Shown one piece after another: positions 45,397 to 52,312 of a DNA stretch of 52,312 bases. Below the pieces are notes generated by a model that was not told the DNA's origin, did no database searches, and worked only from the letters and a program-made list of their open reading frames with translations. Every line of letters begins with the position of its first letter. Within the stretch, counting starts at the first letter, position 1. The stretch comes from Chitinophagaceae bacterium (GTDB taxonomy: Bacteria; Bacteroidota; Bacteroidia; Chitinophagales; Chitinophagaceae). The translations under genes and the position numbers were made by a program. The stretch lies in assembly GCA_021299955.1 (NCBI GenBank), contig JAJTFQ010000018.1:1-52312 (forward strand), read 5' to 3'.

Positions 45397-48300
45397 TCAG
45401 TGTGCAGGCGTGGCATGTTCCCCGGGGGCTGCAGCAGCGGCTGCTTCATGGTGCGCATGGTCGGCAACACCCACATGGCGGTCTGTATTCCGGATCTTGG
45501 CCAGGTAGCTCACATTGGGCAGCACGTGGATCTGCTCCAGGGAGTAGAAGAGACGATCTTTTTGCTCCTCATTGCGGATCTTAGAGATCGGGCTCTTCTT
45601 GTCATTGACATTGCCGAATACAATGGCATTGGTCGGACAAGCTTGCTGACAGGCCGTCTTGATATCCCATTTGCCATCTGCTCCCGTTTCCAGCGGACGA
45701 TTCTCCTTCTTGGCTTTGAGTTTGCCTTCCTGCAGACGTTGCACGCAGAATGAGCACTTCTCGATCACACCGCGGTTGAAGCGACGTACCTTATAAGGAC
45801 AGTTGTTCGCGCAATAACGTGTACCGATGCAACGATTGTAGGTCATTTGGTTGAGGCCCTCGCTGCTATGGTTGGTGGCATTCACCGGACATACATTCTC
45901 GCAGGGAGCGTTGTCGCAATGCTGACAGAGCATCGGCATGAAGACAACGTTCAGGTTGTCGAGGTCATCACCACCGGAGTCGTCGCGATAAGTTGCGAAA
46001 TAACGGTCGATACGCAGCCAGTGCATTTCATGGGCACGCATCACTTCGCTCTTACCAACCACCGGTACGTTGTTTTCAGCCGTACAGGCGATGGTGCAGG
46101 CGCCGCAACCCGTGCAGCTGTTGAGATCTATGCTCATGCCCCACTTCGGTCCCGGATAGGGGAAGTCGGGGTAAAGGGTTCCTTCCACCCTATAGTCGCC
46201 CGTGTTCTTGGCATAGTCTTCGGCGAGCTTATGACGCTCGTCTGAAAGCACACCCGGCTTCTTGGAGAATTCGGTCAGAGAATATTCACGAACAACCTCT
46301 TTTCGACCTTCGTACTGGTTGTGGGTCTGGGTATAAGCGATGTCGTAGGTCTCAGAAGTCTTCTCGACCGTAACATCTGTGCGGTGATAGTCGAATGTGG
46401 TACCATTGAAACCCACCAGCGGGAAAACATTCTGTCCGATGTTGGCAGCAGCGCGACCAGTTTTTTCACTCCGGCCATATCCTACAGCGATCGCAATGAC
46501 GCCGGGGTGCATGCCGGGGACCACCAGGATCGGAAGGGACAGCTCGCGGCCGGCGGTCTTCACCTTGATGACCGGCTTGAAAGTCTCCACTTCGTAGTTG
46601 TCATCCACTGAAATGCCGAGTTCCTTGGCCATGGCAAAGGAAATGATCGCGTAGTTATCCCAGGTGGCCTTCGTGATCGGATCAGGCATTTCCTGCAACC
46701 AGGGGTTGTTGGCACTCTTGCCACTGCCCATGGACACTTTGGAATAGATGACGAGCTCAGTTTTGTCTCCTATCTTGGTGGAAGCCAGTTTAGAGGCTGC
46801 GTCCGCTACAGCAGCACCATTGTAAGCTGATGCTGAAGTTGCCTGGGGTTTCTCGATGACACCGTCCTGCAGGGCCTTATCCCATGCATCCTGACTTCCC
46901 AGGGTCTTGATCCAGTATGCTTTAACGTATTCTCCGTATTCGGTGTCATTTCCACTCCACTTCAACAGGGATGTCTGAAAAGCACGGGTTTTGAAAAGCG
47001 GAGCGATGGTAGGCTGGATGAAACTGATATAACCAGACTTAACTTCCGCATCTCCCCAGCTCTCAAGGAAATGATGGTCGGGAATGGCATACTTGCAGAG
47101 AACTGTAGTCTCATCTTCACGGTCATTGAAAGAAACCGTGACCGGCACTTTCTTCAGCCCGGATTCAAATTTCTTGGCGTCGAAATAATCGTAGGCCGGG
47201 TTGACGCCATGAATCAGGAGTGTGCCGATCTTGCCATCGTTCATGTCCTGAACGAGGTCGGCCATAGCCTTATCACTTCCTTTCCTTGTCTGCAGGGTCG
47301 AAGACCAGTCAACGGTAGTGCCGTTGGCGCCTACCAGCTCGTTGATGGCATTCACGATCACCTGAACATCGGGATTGTTGCTACCAGAGACCACCAGGGC
47401 CTTGCCATTGGCGGCCTTCAGAGCGGCCACGGTAGCAGCGATGCCTTTCTTCAGACGCTCATCCTTCAGGGCGGGAGCCTGGATGGCTCCACCCAGACCT
47501 GCCAGGAGGGCGATGGCAACTGCGCCGGTTTCGGTGGGGCGGTGGATAAAACGCTCGTCAGCATTGGCGCCCGTGAGGCTCAGGATACTTTCGAACTGGA
47601 TATGTTTGCTCATCTTGAGCTGGCCGGCGGCCACCTTGCGGCCGGCAGCGTACTGGCGGGAATATTCTACCGGATTCAGCCAGGTGCCGAGGAAGTCGGC
47701 GCCGAGGCTTACGATCACGTCTGCTTTGTCGAAAAGGTAGGAAGGAATAGCGTATTTGCCATAAGAGGCCTGATTCGCCAACAACAGACCACTGGCGGAC
47801 AGCGCATCATATTGAACGTGACGGCTTCCGGGAAATTTGGCGAGGAACCCATCGATCACCAGCTGGGTGGTTGGAGAGGTCTGTGTGGAAGTCAGCAGCA
47901 CCACCGGCTTGCCGGCGGTTGCGGCGATGGCTCCGGAAACCATCTTGTCGAAGGCTTCGAAGCTGGACGCTTCCTTGCCGTCGGCCAGCGGAAAACGAAG
48001 CCTGGCCGTATCATACAGGTCGAGGACGGAAGCCTGCACCTGAGCAGATGTACCGCCACCGGTCAGTGAGGAAAGGTCGTTGCCCTCGATCTTGATCGGG
48101 CGTCCGTCACGCACCTTGGCCACGACCGGAACGACGTTGCCATCCTGCACAAAGGTGGTGGCATAGTAGTTGGGAACACCCGGGATAATATTATCCGGCT
48201 TGTTCAAATAAGGAATGCTCTTCTTTACGGGCATTTCGCAGCTGGCGGCGGCCATGGCAGCGGCGGTGCTGAAACCGAGATACTTGAGGAAGTCACGGCG

Positions 48301-48435
48301 CGGGGTCGTGGCCTCCATCAGGCCGTTCCCGGACGCTATGGTCAGATCCTCGGAGAATTCATCTTTCAGACTTTCCTGGTAGGCTTCACTGTTCTTCAGT
48401 TCACCGAAATGCTGCCAGTACTTTTTTTGCTCCAT
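45397..48435 (-). CDS. actB: Alternative complex III subunit ActB, molybdopterin-oxidoreductase-like iron-sulfur protein
   Basis: The 1012-residue protein has a variant Tat signal well inside the N-terminus (Thr-Pro-Arg-Arg-Asp-Phe-Leu-Lys, about residues 43-50) ending near Ala-Ala-Ser-Cys. A long molybdopterin-oxidoreductase-like domain follows, which in this family lacks the cofactor. A C-terminal four-cluster ferredoxin domain (about 770-950) has Cys-Thr-Gly-Cys-Gly-Ala-Cys, Cys-Gln-His-Cys, Cys-Ile-Gly-Thr-Arg-Tyr-Cys and Cys-Gln-Gln-Ala-Cys groups. It carries electrons from the quinol site toward the hemes of ActA/ActE. It starts 66 bp downstream of actA. Confidence 0.95.
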   Translation of the reverse strand: MEQKKYWQHFGELKNSEAYQESLKDEFSEDLTIASGNGLMEATTPRRDFLKYLGFSTAAAMAAASCEMPVKKSIPYLNKPDNIIPGVPNYYATTFVQDGNVVPVVAKVRDGRPIKIEGNDLSSLTGGGTSAQVQASVLDLYDTARLRFPLADGKEASSFEAFDKMVSGAIAATAGKPVVLLTSTQTSPTTQLVIDGFLAKFPGSRHVQYDALSASGLLLANQASYGKYAIPSYLFDKADVIVSLGADFLGTWLNPVEYSRQYAAGRKVAAGQLKMSKHIQFESILSLTGANADERFIHRPTETGAVAIALLAGLGGAIQAPALKDERLKKGIAATVAALKAANGKALVVSGSNNPDVQVIVNAINELVGANGTTVDWSSTLQTRKGSDKAMADLVQDMNDGKIGTLLIHGVNPAYDYFDAKKFESGLKKVPVTVSFNDREDETTVLCKYAIPDHHFLESWGDAEVKSGYISFIQPTIAPLFKTRAFQTSLLKWSGNDTEYGEYVKAYWIKTLGSQDAWDKALQDGVIEKPQATSASAYNGAAVADAASKLASTKIGDKTELVIYSKVSMGSGKSANNPWLQEMPDPITKATWDNYAIISFAMAKELGISVDDNYEVETFKPVIKVKTAGRELSLPILVVPGMHPGVIAIAVGYGRSEKTGRAAANIGQNVFPLVGFNGTTFDYHRTDVTVEKTSETYDIAYTQTHNQYEGRKEVVREYSLTEFSKKPGVLSDERHKLAEDYAKNTGDYRVEGTLYPDFPYPGPKWGMSIDLNSCTGCGACTIACTAENNVPVVGKSEVMRAHEMHWLRIDRYFATYRDDSGGDDLDNLNVVFMPMLCQHCDNAPCENVCPVNATNHSSEGLNQMTYNRCIGTRYCANNCPYKVRRFNRGVIEKCSFCVQRLQEGKLKAKKENRPLETGADGKWDIKTACQQACPTNAIVFGNVNDKKSPISKIRNEEQKDRLFYSLEQIHVLPNVSYLAKIRNTDRHVGVADHAHHEAAAAAAPGEHATPAH

Positions 48436-48501
48436 AAATATGTTGTAAGGTTCTTGCGCGATTGGGGTTCGGTCCGGCCGATACCGGTTGGAATGTTCAG
48501 A

Positions 48502-49752
48502 TCAATAGTGACATTTCTGGCACTCAGTGCCGCCGATCTTCTCCACGGTGACACTGTCGATCTTCTTATTCTTCAGGTCTTCATGGAATTTCTCGTAAAT
48601 GCTGTAGTACTTATTGTCAGCAAACTGCACCTTGGTTTCGCGGTGGCAGTTGACGCACCAGCCCATGCTAAGGTCTGAGTGCTGATAGACCTCACCCATC
48701 TTCTGGATCTCGCCATGACAAGTCTGGCACTGGACCTTGCCGGCGCTGACGTGTTGGGAGTGGTTGAAATAGACATGGTCAGGCAGGTTGTGGATGCGGA
48801 TCCACTCAATGGGCTTGCCCTTGCCGGTGTATTGCTTGGACTCAGGATCCCAGCCGGCATACTGATATAGCTTCTGGATCTCCGCCGTACCGTCCACTTC
48901 TTTGCCGTCTTCGCGGTAGAGTTTCGGACCCTTCGCATATTCAGCAATGCCCATGTGGCAGTTCATACAAACGTTGACGGAAGGGATGTTCGCATGCTTG
49001 CTGTCCTGTGCACCACCATGGCAGTACAGACAGTTGATCTGATTGATCCCTGCATGCACCGTATGTGAATAGTAGATCGGCTGCTCGGGCTGGTAGTCTT
49101 TGGAGCGACCCAGTCCCTGGGCATTCTGGAAGGTGATGTATCCGCCGGCCATGAAGAGGATAATGGCAGACAGGGCAATGTATGCCTTGTTCCTCCAGAA
49201 GGGGACGGGCTCGGCAGTAGACTGACCTTCGCGCTCATCCGACATCTTGCGGAGATTGCTGTTCACCTGCAGCAGGATCAGGGCGATCACGCCCAGGATC
49301 AACGTCAGCAGACCAAAGAGCATGGTGCTGTCTGAACCCTCCGTCGTACCGGCGGGCTGGGCGCCTCCCGTGGCGTCAGTGTCCTTTTTGACCGGACCTG
49401 CGTTGATGTAGGCGAGGATCGCATCGATATCCCCATCCTTTAACTCGGGGAAGGCGGTCATCTGCACCTTGTTGTATTCGTTGTACACCTCTACGGCCCG
49501 GGGATACCCGGATTTCACGACCGCAGCACTGTTGCGTATCCACGCATACAGCTGGGCCTTTTCAGGCCACCTGTCCTCCACACCCTTCAGGGCAGGCCCG
49601 ACAAGTTTCTTGTCGATCGCATGACAGGATGCACACTTTTGGTTGAAAAGCTGCTTGCCATCCTGCGCCTTGTTGGCAAGTGGACTCATCAGCAGTGAAC
49701 CGAAAATCAAGAGAGACAAAATATTCCTCACAACGGATCGATGTTGCATCAT
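48502..49752 (-). CDS. actA: Alternative complex III subunit ActA, multiheme cytochrome c
   Basis: The product has 416 residues from ATG 49752 (the longer reading to 49800 lacks a signal-peptide start). Order: signal peptide, an N-terminal monoheme cytochrome domain (Cys-Ala-Ser-Cys-His near residue 40), two membrane-spanning stretches (about 160-185 and 205-225), then five CxxCH sites (Cys-Leu-Tyr-Cys-His, Cys-Met-Asn-Cys-His, Cys-Gln-Thr-Cys-His, Cys-Val-Asn-Cys-His, Cys-Gln-Lys-Cys-His). Pentaheme ActA is standard; the extra N-terminal heme domain makes six. It is the first gene of the operon and collects electrons for transfer to the oxidase. Confidence 0.93.
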   Translation of the reverse strand: MMQHRSVVRNILSLLIFGSLLMSPLANKAQDGKQLFNQKCASCHAIDKKLVGPALKGVEDRWPEKAQLYAWIRNSAAVVKSGYPRAVEVYNEYNKVQMTAFPELKDGDIDAILAYINAGPVKKDTDATGGAQPAGTTEGSDSTMLFGLLTLILGVIALILLQVNSNLRKMSDEREGQSTAEPVPFWRNKAYIALSAIILFMAGGYITFQNAQGLGRSKDYQPEQPIYYSHTVHAGINQINCLYCHGGAQDSKHANIPSVNVCMNCHMGIAEYAKGPKLYREDGKEVDGTAEIQKLYQYAGWDPESKQYTGKGKPIEWIRIHNLPDHVYFNHSQHVSAGKVQCQTCHGEIQKMGEVYQHSDLSMGWCVNCHRETKVQFADNKYYSIYEKFHEDLKNKKIDSVTVEKIGGTECQKCHY

Positions 49753-49797
49753 AACCTCAGCTGTTGTTGAAATGAAGGAGCAGTACGCTCGGCGCGG

Positions 49798-49805
49798 CAA
49801 AAATA
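49798..49805 (-). promoter_or_regulatory. Candidate -7 promoter element of the act-cox operon
   Basis: Read on the minus strand, 49805-49798 is TATTTTTG, an exact TAnnTTTG match, 45 bp before the actA start. I do not find a well-placed TTG-type -33 element about 20 bp upstream, so this is a weak candidate. Confidence 0.35.
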
Positions 49806-49984
49806 AGACGGGATTTTAACATTATATGCACATTCCATACAATTTTTTCGGCGTCAAATCCGCACCACTCCATGCTTTTTGACAGATTTGTGACGCAATA
49901 AACAATAGGGGTTCAAACCTTACGGACATGTCCTTGTTTCAGACATCAAACTTCCTTTCTCGACTATTTTATACAAATTGCAGC

Positions 49985-50323
49985 ATGTTCGGAAAACTGA
50001 AGCAAAAATGGAAGGTGCAGAGCAACACGCAGCTTAGCCTCATTCTCTGCACATTTGCCGTTACCGGTACGCTCACCGCATTCATTTCACGAAAGATCAC
50101 CGCATGGGTCGGGTTCGGTGAAGATACCTGGTGGCTCTGGCCCATACTGCTTAGAACGGCCGTGCTGATATTCGGTTATCAGTTCATTATACTCGCCGTG
50201 TCGCTCTTTTTCGGCCAATTTCGGTTTTTCTGGAACTATGAGAAGAAGATCCTGGCCTGGATGGGTATCATCCGACGTGAACCCAAGCCCAAGGTGACGG
50301 ATACCGCAGGTGCCATGCCCTGA
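49985..50323 (+). CDS. Small two-helix membrane protein (DUF6787-like)
   Basis: The 112-residue protein from ATG 49985 begins Met-Phe-Gly-Lys-Leu-Lys-Gln-Lys-Trp-Lys-Val. It has two hydrophobic helices (about residues 17-37 and 50-75), then an amphipathic region and a Lys-Pro-rich tail. The N-terminus resembles small DUF6787 proteins of Bacteroidota, of unknown function. It is divergent from the act operon and lies 53 bp before purN. An ATG at 49928 would add 19 residues. Confidence 0.65.
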   Translation: MFGKLKQKWKVQSNTQLSLILCTFAVTGTLTAFISRKITAWVGFGEDTWWLWPILLRTAVLIFGYQFIILAVSLFFGQFRFFWNYEKKILAWMGIIRREPKPKVTDTAGAMP

Positions 50324-50376
50324 ACGGATTTCGAAACCGGTCGCCTTTCTCCACAGGACCCCCTTAGCGCAATGGC

Positions 50377-50988
50377 ATGAAGAAACTGGCTGTATTTGCA
50401 TCAGGAGCAGGAAGCAACGCTCAAAAGATCATCGAAAAGTTCCGCAATCACCCGGACATGCGGGTCTCCCTGGTCGTTTGCAACAAACCCGGCGCCGGTG
50501 TAATAAACATTGCACTCATGGCAGGTCTGCAGGTGCTCATGATCGAAAGGGAGCGCTTCATGAAAGGGGATGCATACATTCCGGAACTGGCCGCAGCCGG
50601 CATCGATGCGATCATCCTGGCCGGATTTCTATGGAAAGTCCCCGACAACCTGGTCGATGCCTACCGCGGACGCATCCTGAACATACACCCTGCCCTGCTT
50701 CCCGCCCATGGTGGCAAGGGCATGTACGGCATGCATGTACATGCTTCCGTCATCGCCTCGGGCGATACCCGGAGCGGGATCACCATTCACCTGGTGGACG
50801 AACGCTATGACCATGGTGACACCATCTTTCAGGCAGAAATTACCGTTCGGCCCGGTGAAACTGCCGAATCCCTGGCAGCACGCATCCATGAACTGGAACA
50901 CCGTCACTTCCCGGTCGTCATCGAAAAATTCTTCACAGAACCAGGCGGTCCGCCGGTTGAACGACCCGCTGAATCCTTATCGTCATGA
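50377..50988 (+). CDS. purN: Phosphoribosylglycinamide formyltransferase
   Basis: The 203-residue protein has the PurN fold: Phe-Ala-Ser-Gly-Ala-Gly-Ser-Asn (about residues 6-13, phosphate binding), the catalytic Asn-Ile-His-Pro-Ala-Leu-Leu-Pro (about 105-112; Asn and His), and the catalytic Asp in Asp-His-Gly-Asp-Thr-Ile (about 147). It transfers the formyl group of 10-formyltetrahydrofolate to GAR in purine synthesis. It overlaps the next gene by 4 bp (ATGA). Confidence 0.93.
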   Translation: MKKLAVFASGAGSNAQKIIEKFRNHPDMRVSLVVCNKPGAGVINIALMAGLQVLMIERERFMKGDAYIPELAAAGIDAIILAGFLWKVPDNLVDAYRGRILNIHPALLPAHGGKGMYGMHVHASVIASGDTRSGITIHLVDERYDHGDTIFQAEITVRPGETAESLAARIHELEHRHFPVVIEKFFTEPGGPPVERPAESLSS

Positions 50989-51770
50989 AGTATGTCGTCT
51001 CCAGATATGGGTTTACCTGGCAGGTCGGAATGATCCTTGCCCTGTTACTGCCGATCTCCGTTCTCGGTCAGACAGAGATCCTGTTGCGAGGCACCGTCTA
51101 TGACTCCACCCGCATGGTCGCCATCCCGATGGTACGCGTCACGAGCACCGGAGGAAATGTCACCTACACAGACTCTGTCGGACAGTATCGGATCGTCGTC
51201 AGCTCCCGCGATTCGGTCGCTTTCTTCTACCGAAACCGCTCCACGACCCTCTTTCCGGTTCGGGACATTAAATACGTTCAAGGATTCGACGTTTCCCTGC
51301 AAATCACCGTAACCGACAGATACAAGACACTGAAGGAGGTCGTGGTCATACAGAAGACACACCGTCAGGACAGCATCGAAAACCGGGAAAAATACAGGAA
51401 GGCATTCGGATTTGAAAGAGGCTTGTCCATAACTACCGGGGGTGACATCATGGGAGGAGCCGGCCTGGATCCCAACAGCATCATCAATCTCTTTCGCTTC
51501 CGCATGCAACGCAGCATGAGGAGCCTGCAGAACCGCCTGCTGGCAGAAGAGGCAGAAAAATTCGTCAACTACCGCTTCAACAAGAACCTGGTGAAAAACC
51601 TCACCGGACTGGAGGGAATGGACCTGGATCGGTTCATGATCGTTTATCGCCCATCCTACGAATTCACGGCAGCGACCCCCGAATACCAGTTCTACCAATA
51701 CATCCTGGATGCCTCCAGGCTCTATCGGCAGGGCATCCTGCCAGGTCCCGATTTCTGGCAGTTCAAATGA
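50985..51770 (+). CDS. Exported protein with carboxypeptidase-regulatory-like domain
   Basis: The 261-residue protein has a signal peptide (hydrophobic about 14-26, ending Leu-Gly-Gln) and a beta-sandwich domain of the CarboxypepD_reg-like type (about 30-115; Leu-Arg-Gly-Thr-Val-Tyr-Asp-Ser, then Tyr-Arg-Ile-Val-Val). The C-terminal part is helical and charged (Asn-Leu-Phe-Arg-Phe and Asp-Arg-Phe-Met). Proteins of this build are common at the Bacteroidota cell surface and have no assigned activity. Its start overlaps the purN stop, so it is probably translated from the same mRNA. Confidence 0.65.
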   Translation: MKYVVSRYGFTWQVGMILALLLPISVLGQTEILLRGTVYDSTRMVAIPMVRVTSTGGNVTYTDSVGQYRIVVSSRDSVAFFYRNRSTTLFPVRDIKYVQGFDVSLQITVTDRYKTLKEVVVIQKTHRQDSIENREKYRKAFGFERGLSITTGGDIMGGAGLDPNSIINLFRFRMQRSMRSLQNRLLAEEAEKFVNYRFNKNLVKNLTGLEGMDLDRFMIVYRPSYEFTAATPEYQFYQYILDASRLYRQGILPGPDFWQFK

Positions 51771-51815
51771 GCCCGGATTGACCCCGCATTCGCTACCTTT
51801 AACAAAAGCCCGACC

Positions 51816-52312
51816 ATGCGCTCATTCCTGTTCCCGTTGATGTTCATCCTCGGCCTTATGCCTGTGTTCGGAACCCTTTCCGCACAATCCAAAAAGGATG
51901 TCCATGCCCGATCCATTCTGATCGATGCGCACAACGACTTCCCCAGTAACGGGGTCAGCAATGGACAGCTTTTCGATTCGGATCTTCGGGGCAAGACCCA
52001 CTCCGATCTCGGCCGCATGAAGGAAGGAGGTGTGGATGTCCAGATCTTCTCGATCTTCTGCGGCGGAGAACAGGTCAACCCCTACGCATGGGCGCATCGC
52101 GAGATCGACTCCGTACAGGCCTGGGTGGAACGCAACCCCGGCAGGATGACATGGGTGAAAAATAGCGACGATCTCACCGGGGCCGTGAAAAAGGGCAAAT
52201 TAGGTACCATGCTCGGTGTGGAAGGCGGACATATGATCGAGGACGACCTGGCCAAACTCGATACCCTCTTTCAACGCGGCGTCCGATATATGACGCTGAC
52301 CTGGAACAATTC
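51816..52312 (+). CDS. Membrane dipeptidase (M19 family), N-terminal part
   Basis: The frame is open from ATG 51816 to the window edge, about 165 residues. It has a signal peptide (to about residue 24, Leu-Ser-Ala-Gln) and the M19 metal-binding start Ile-Asp-Ala-His-Asn-Asp (about residues 36-41). Later come Gly-Gly-Val-Asp-Val-Gln-Ile-Phe-Ser, Gly-Val-Glu-Gly-Gly-His (metal-binding Glu, about 138) and Tyr-Met-Thr-Leu-Thr-Trp-Asn-Asn. Renal-dipeptidase-type zinc enzymes hydrolyse dipeptides outside the cytoplasm. The gene is cut by the window end. It starts 45 bp after the preceding gene. Confidence 0.88.
   Translation, partial: MRSFLFPLMFILGLMPVFGTLSAQSKKDVHARSILIDAHNDFPSNGVSNGQLFDSDLRGKTHSDLGRMKEGGVDVQIFSIFCGGEQVNPYAWAHREIDSVQAWVERNPGRMTWVKNSDDLTGAVKKGKLGTMLGVEGGHMIEDDLAKLDTLFQRGVRYMTLTWNN

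Noticed and set aside
47071-48069. 332-codon plus-strand reading inside actB
   Set aside because: Antisense to a clearly conserved gene and without any family resemblance.
1-52312. CRISPR array, insertion sequence or prophage
   Set aside because: I see no regularly spaced repeats, no transposase and no phage genes; the only mobile-like trace is the ATPase remnant.

Overview
The window looks like a chromosomal segment of a Bacteroidota bacterium, probably of the Chitinophagaceae type. It carries a SusC/SusD pair next to a hybrid two-component system, a GLPGLI protein, DUF5522, an alternative complex III (act) operon joined to a cytochrome c oxidase operon, and a Bacteroidota-type promoter (TTG, then TAnnTTTG). 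Base composition is moderately GC-rich, with a clearly AT-richer island around 4.4-5.9 kb.

Layout. (1) 1-3.9 kb: the end of one gene with its terminator, then surface-polysaccharide genes on the minus strand (Wzy/O-antigen ligase, Wzz-like, Wzx-like flippase). (2) 3.9-5.9 kb: an Lrp/AsnC regulator diverging from a structured RNA with its own promoter and terminator. The RNA folds as a class II (Leu-type) tRNA body with a roughly 109-nt insertion in the variable arm. A degraded AAA/DUF4143 ATPase gene follows, preceded by tandem palindromes. (3) 5.9-21 kb: a polysaccharide utilization locus: Tat-exported Gfo/Idh/MocA oxidoreductase, GH88-like hydrolase, heparinase II/III-like lyase, alginate-lyase-like lipoprotein, SusD, SusC, and a divergent hybrid two-component regulator, with a Rieske lipoprotein after it. 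The enzyme set points to a uronic-acid-containing polysaccharide. As read, SusD and the regulator are frameshifted, apparently with small deletions, and the GH88 enzyme has a stop codon 12 codons early, so the locus looks damaged. (4) 21-22.9 kb: an exported TIM-barrel isomerase-like protein and a beta-barrel protein. (5) 23.1-28.7 kb: an L-arabinose operon, araB-araD-araA plus a sodium/sugar symporter. (6) 28.7-32.5 kb: an outer-membrane receptor-like protein translationally coupled to a GLPGLI protein, and a small exported cysteine-containing protein. (7) 32.8-34.2 kb: trmB, DUF5522 and an alkyltransferase-like gene. (8) 34.2-49.8 kb: a long minus-strand respiratory cluster, actA-B-C-D-E-F, ctaC, ctaD, ctaB, two subunit III genes and subunit IV, closed by a strong terminator, then SCO and DUF420 assembly proteins. 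(9) 49.9-52.3 kb: a small membrane protein, purN, a surface-associated protein and the start of a membrane dipeptidase.

How the genes work together. The respiratory block encodes a menaquinol-oxidising complex III substitute, the terminal oxidase that accepts its electrons, and factors for heme and copper insertion. The arabinose operon takes L-arabinose to D-xylulose 5-phosphate. The polysaccharide locus would sense, import and depolymerise a uronic polymer if its lesions are not sequencing errors that hide intact genes. The most unusual element is the tRNA-like RNA at 4562-4755.
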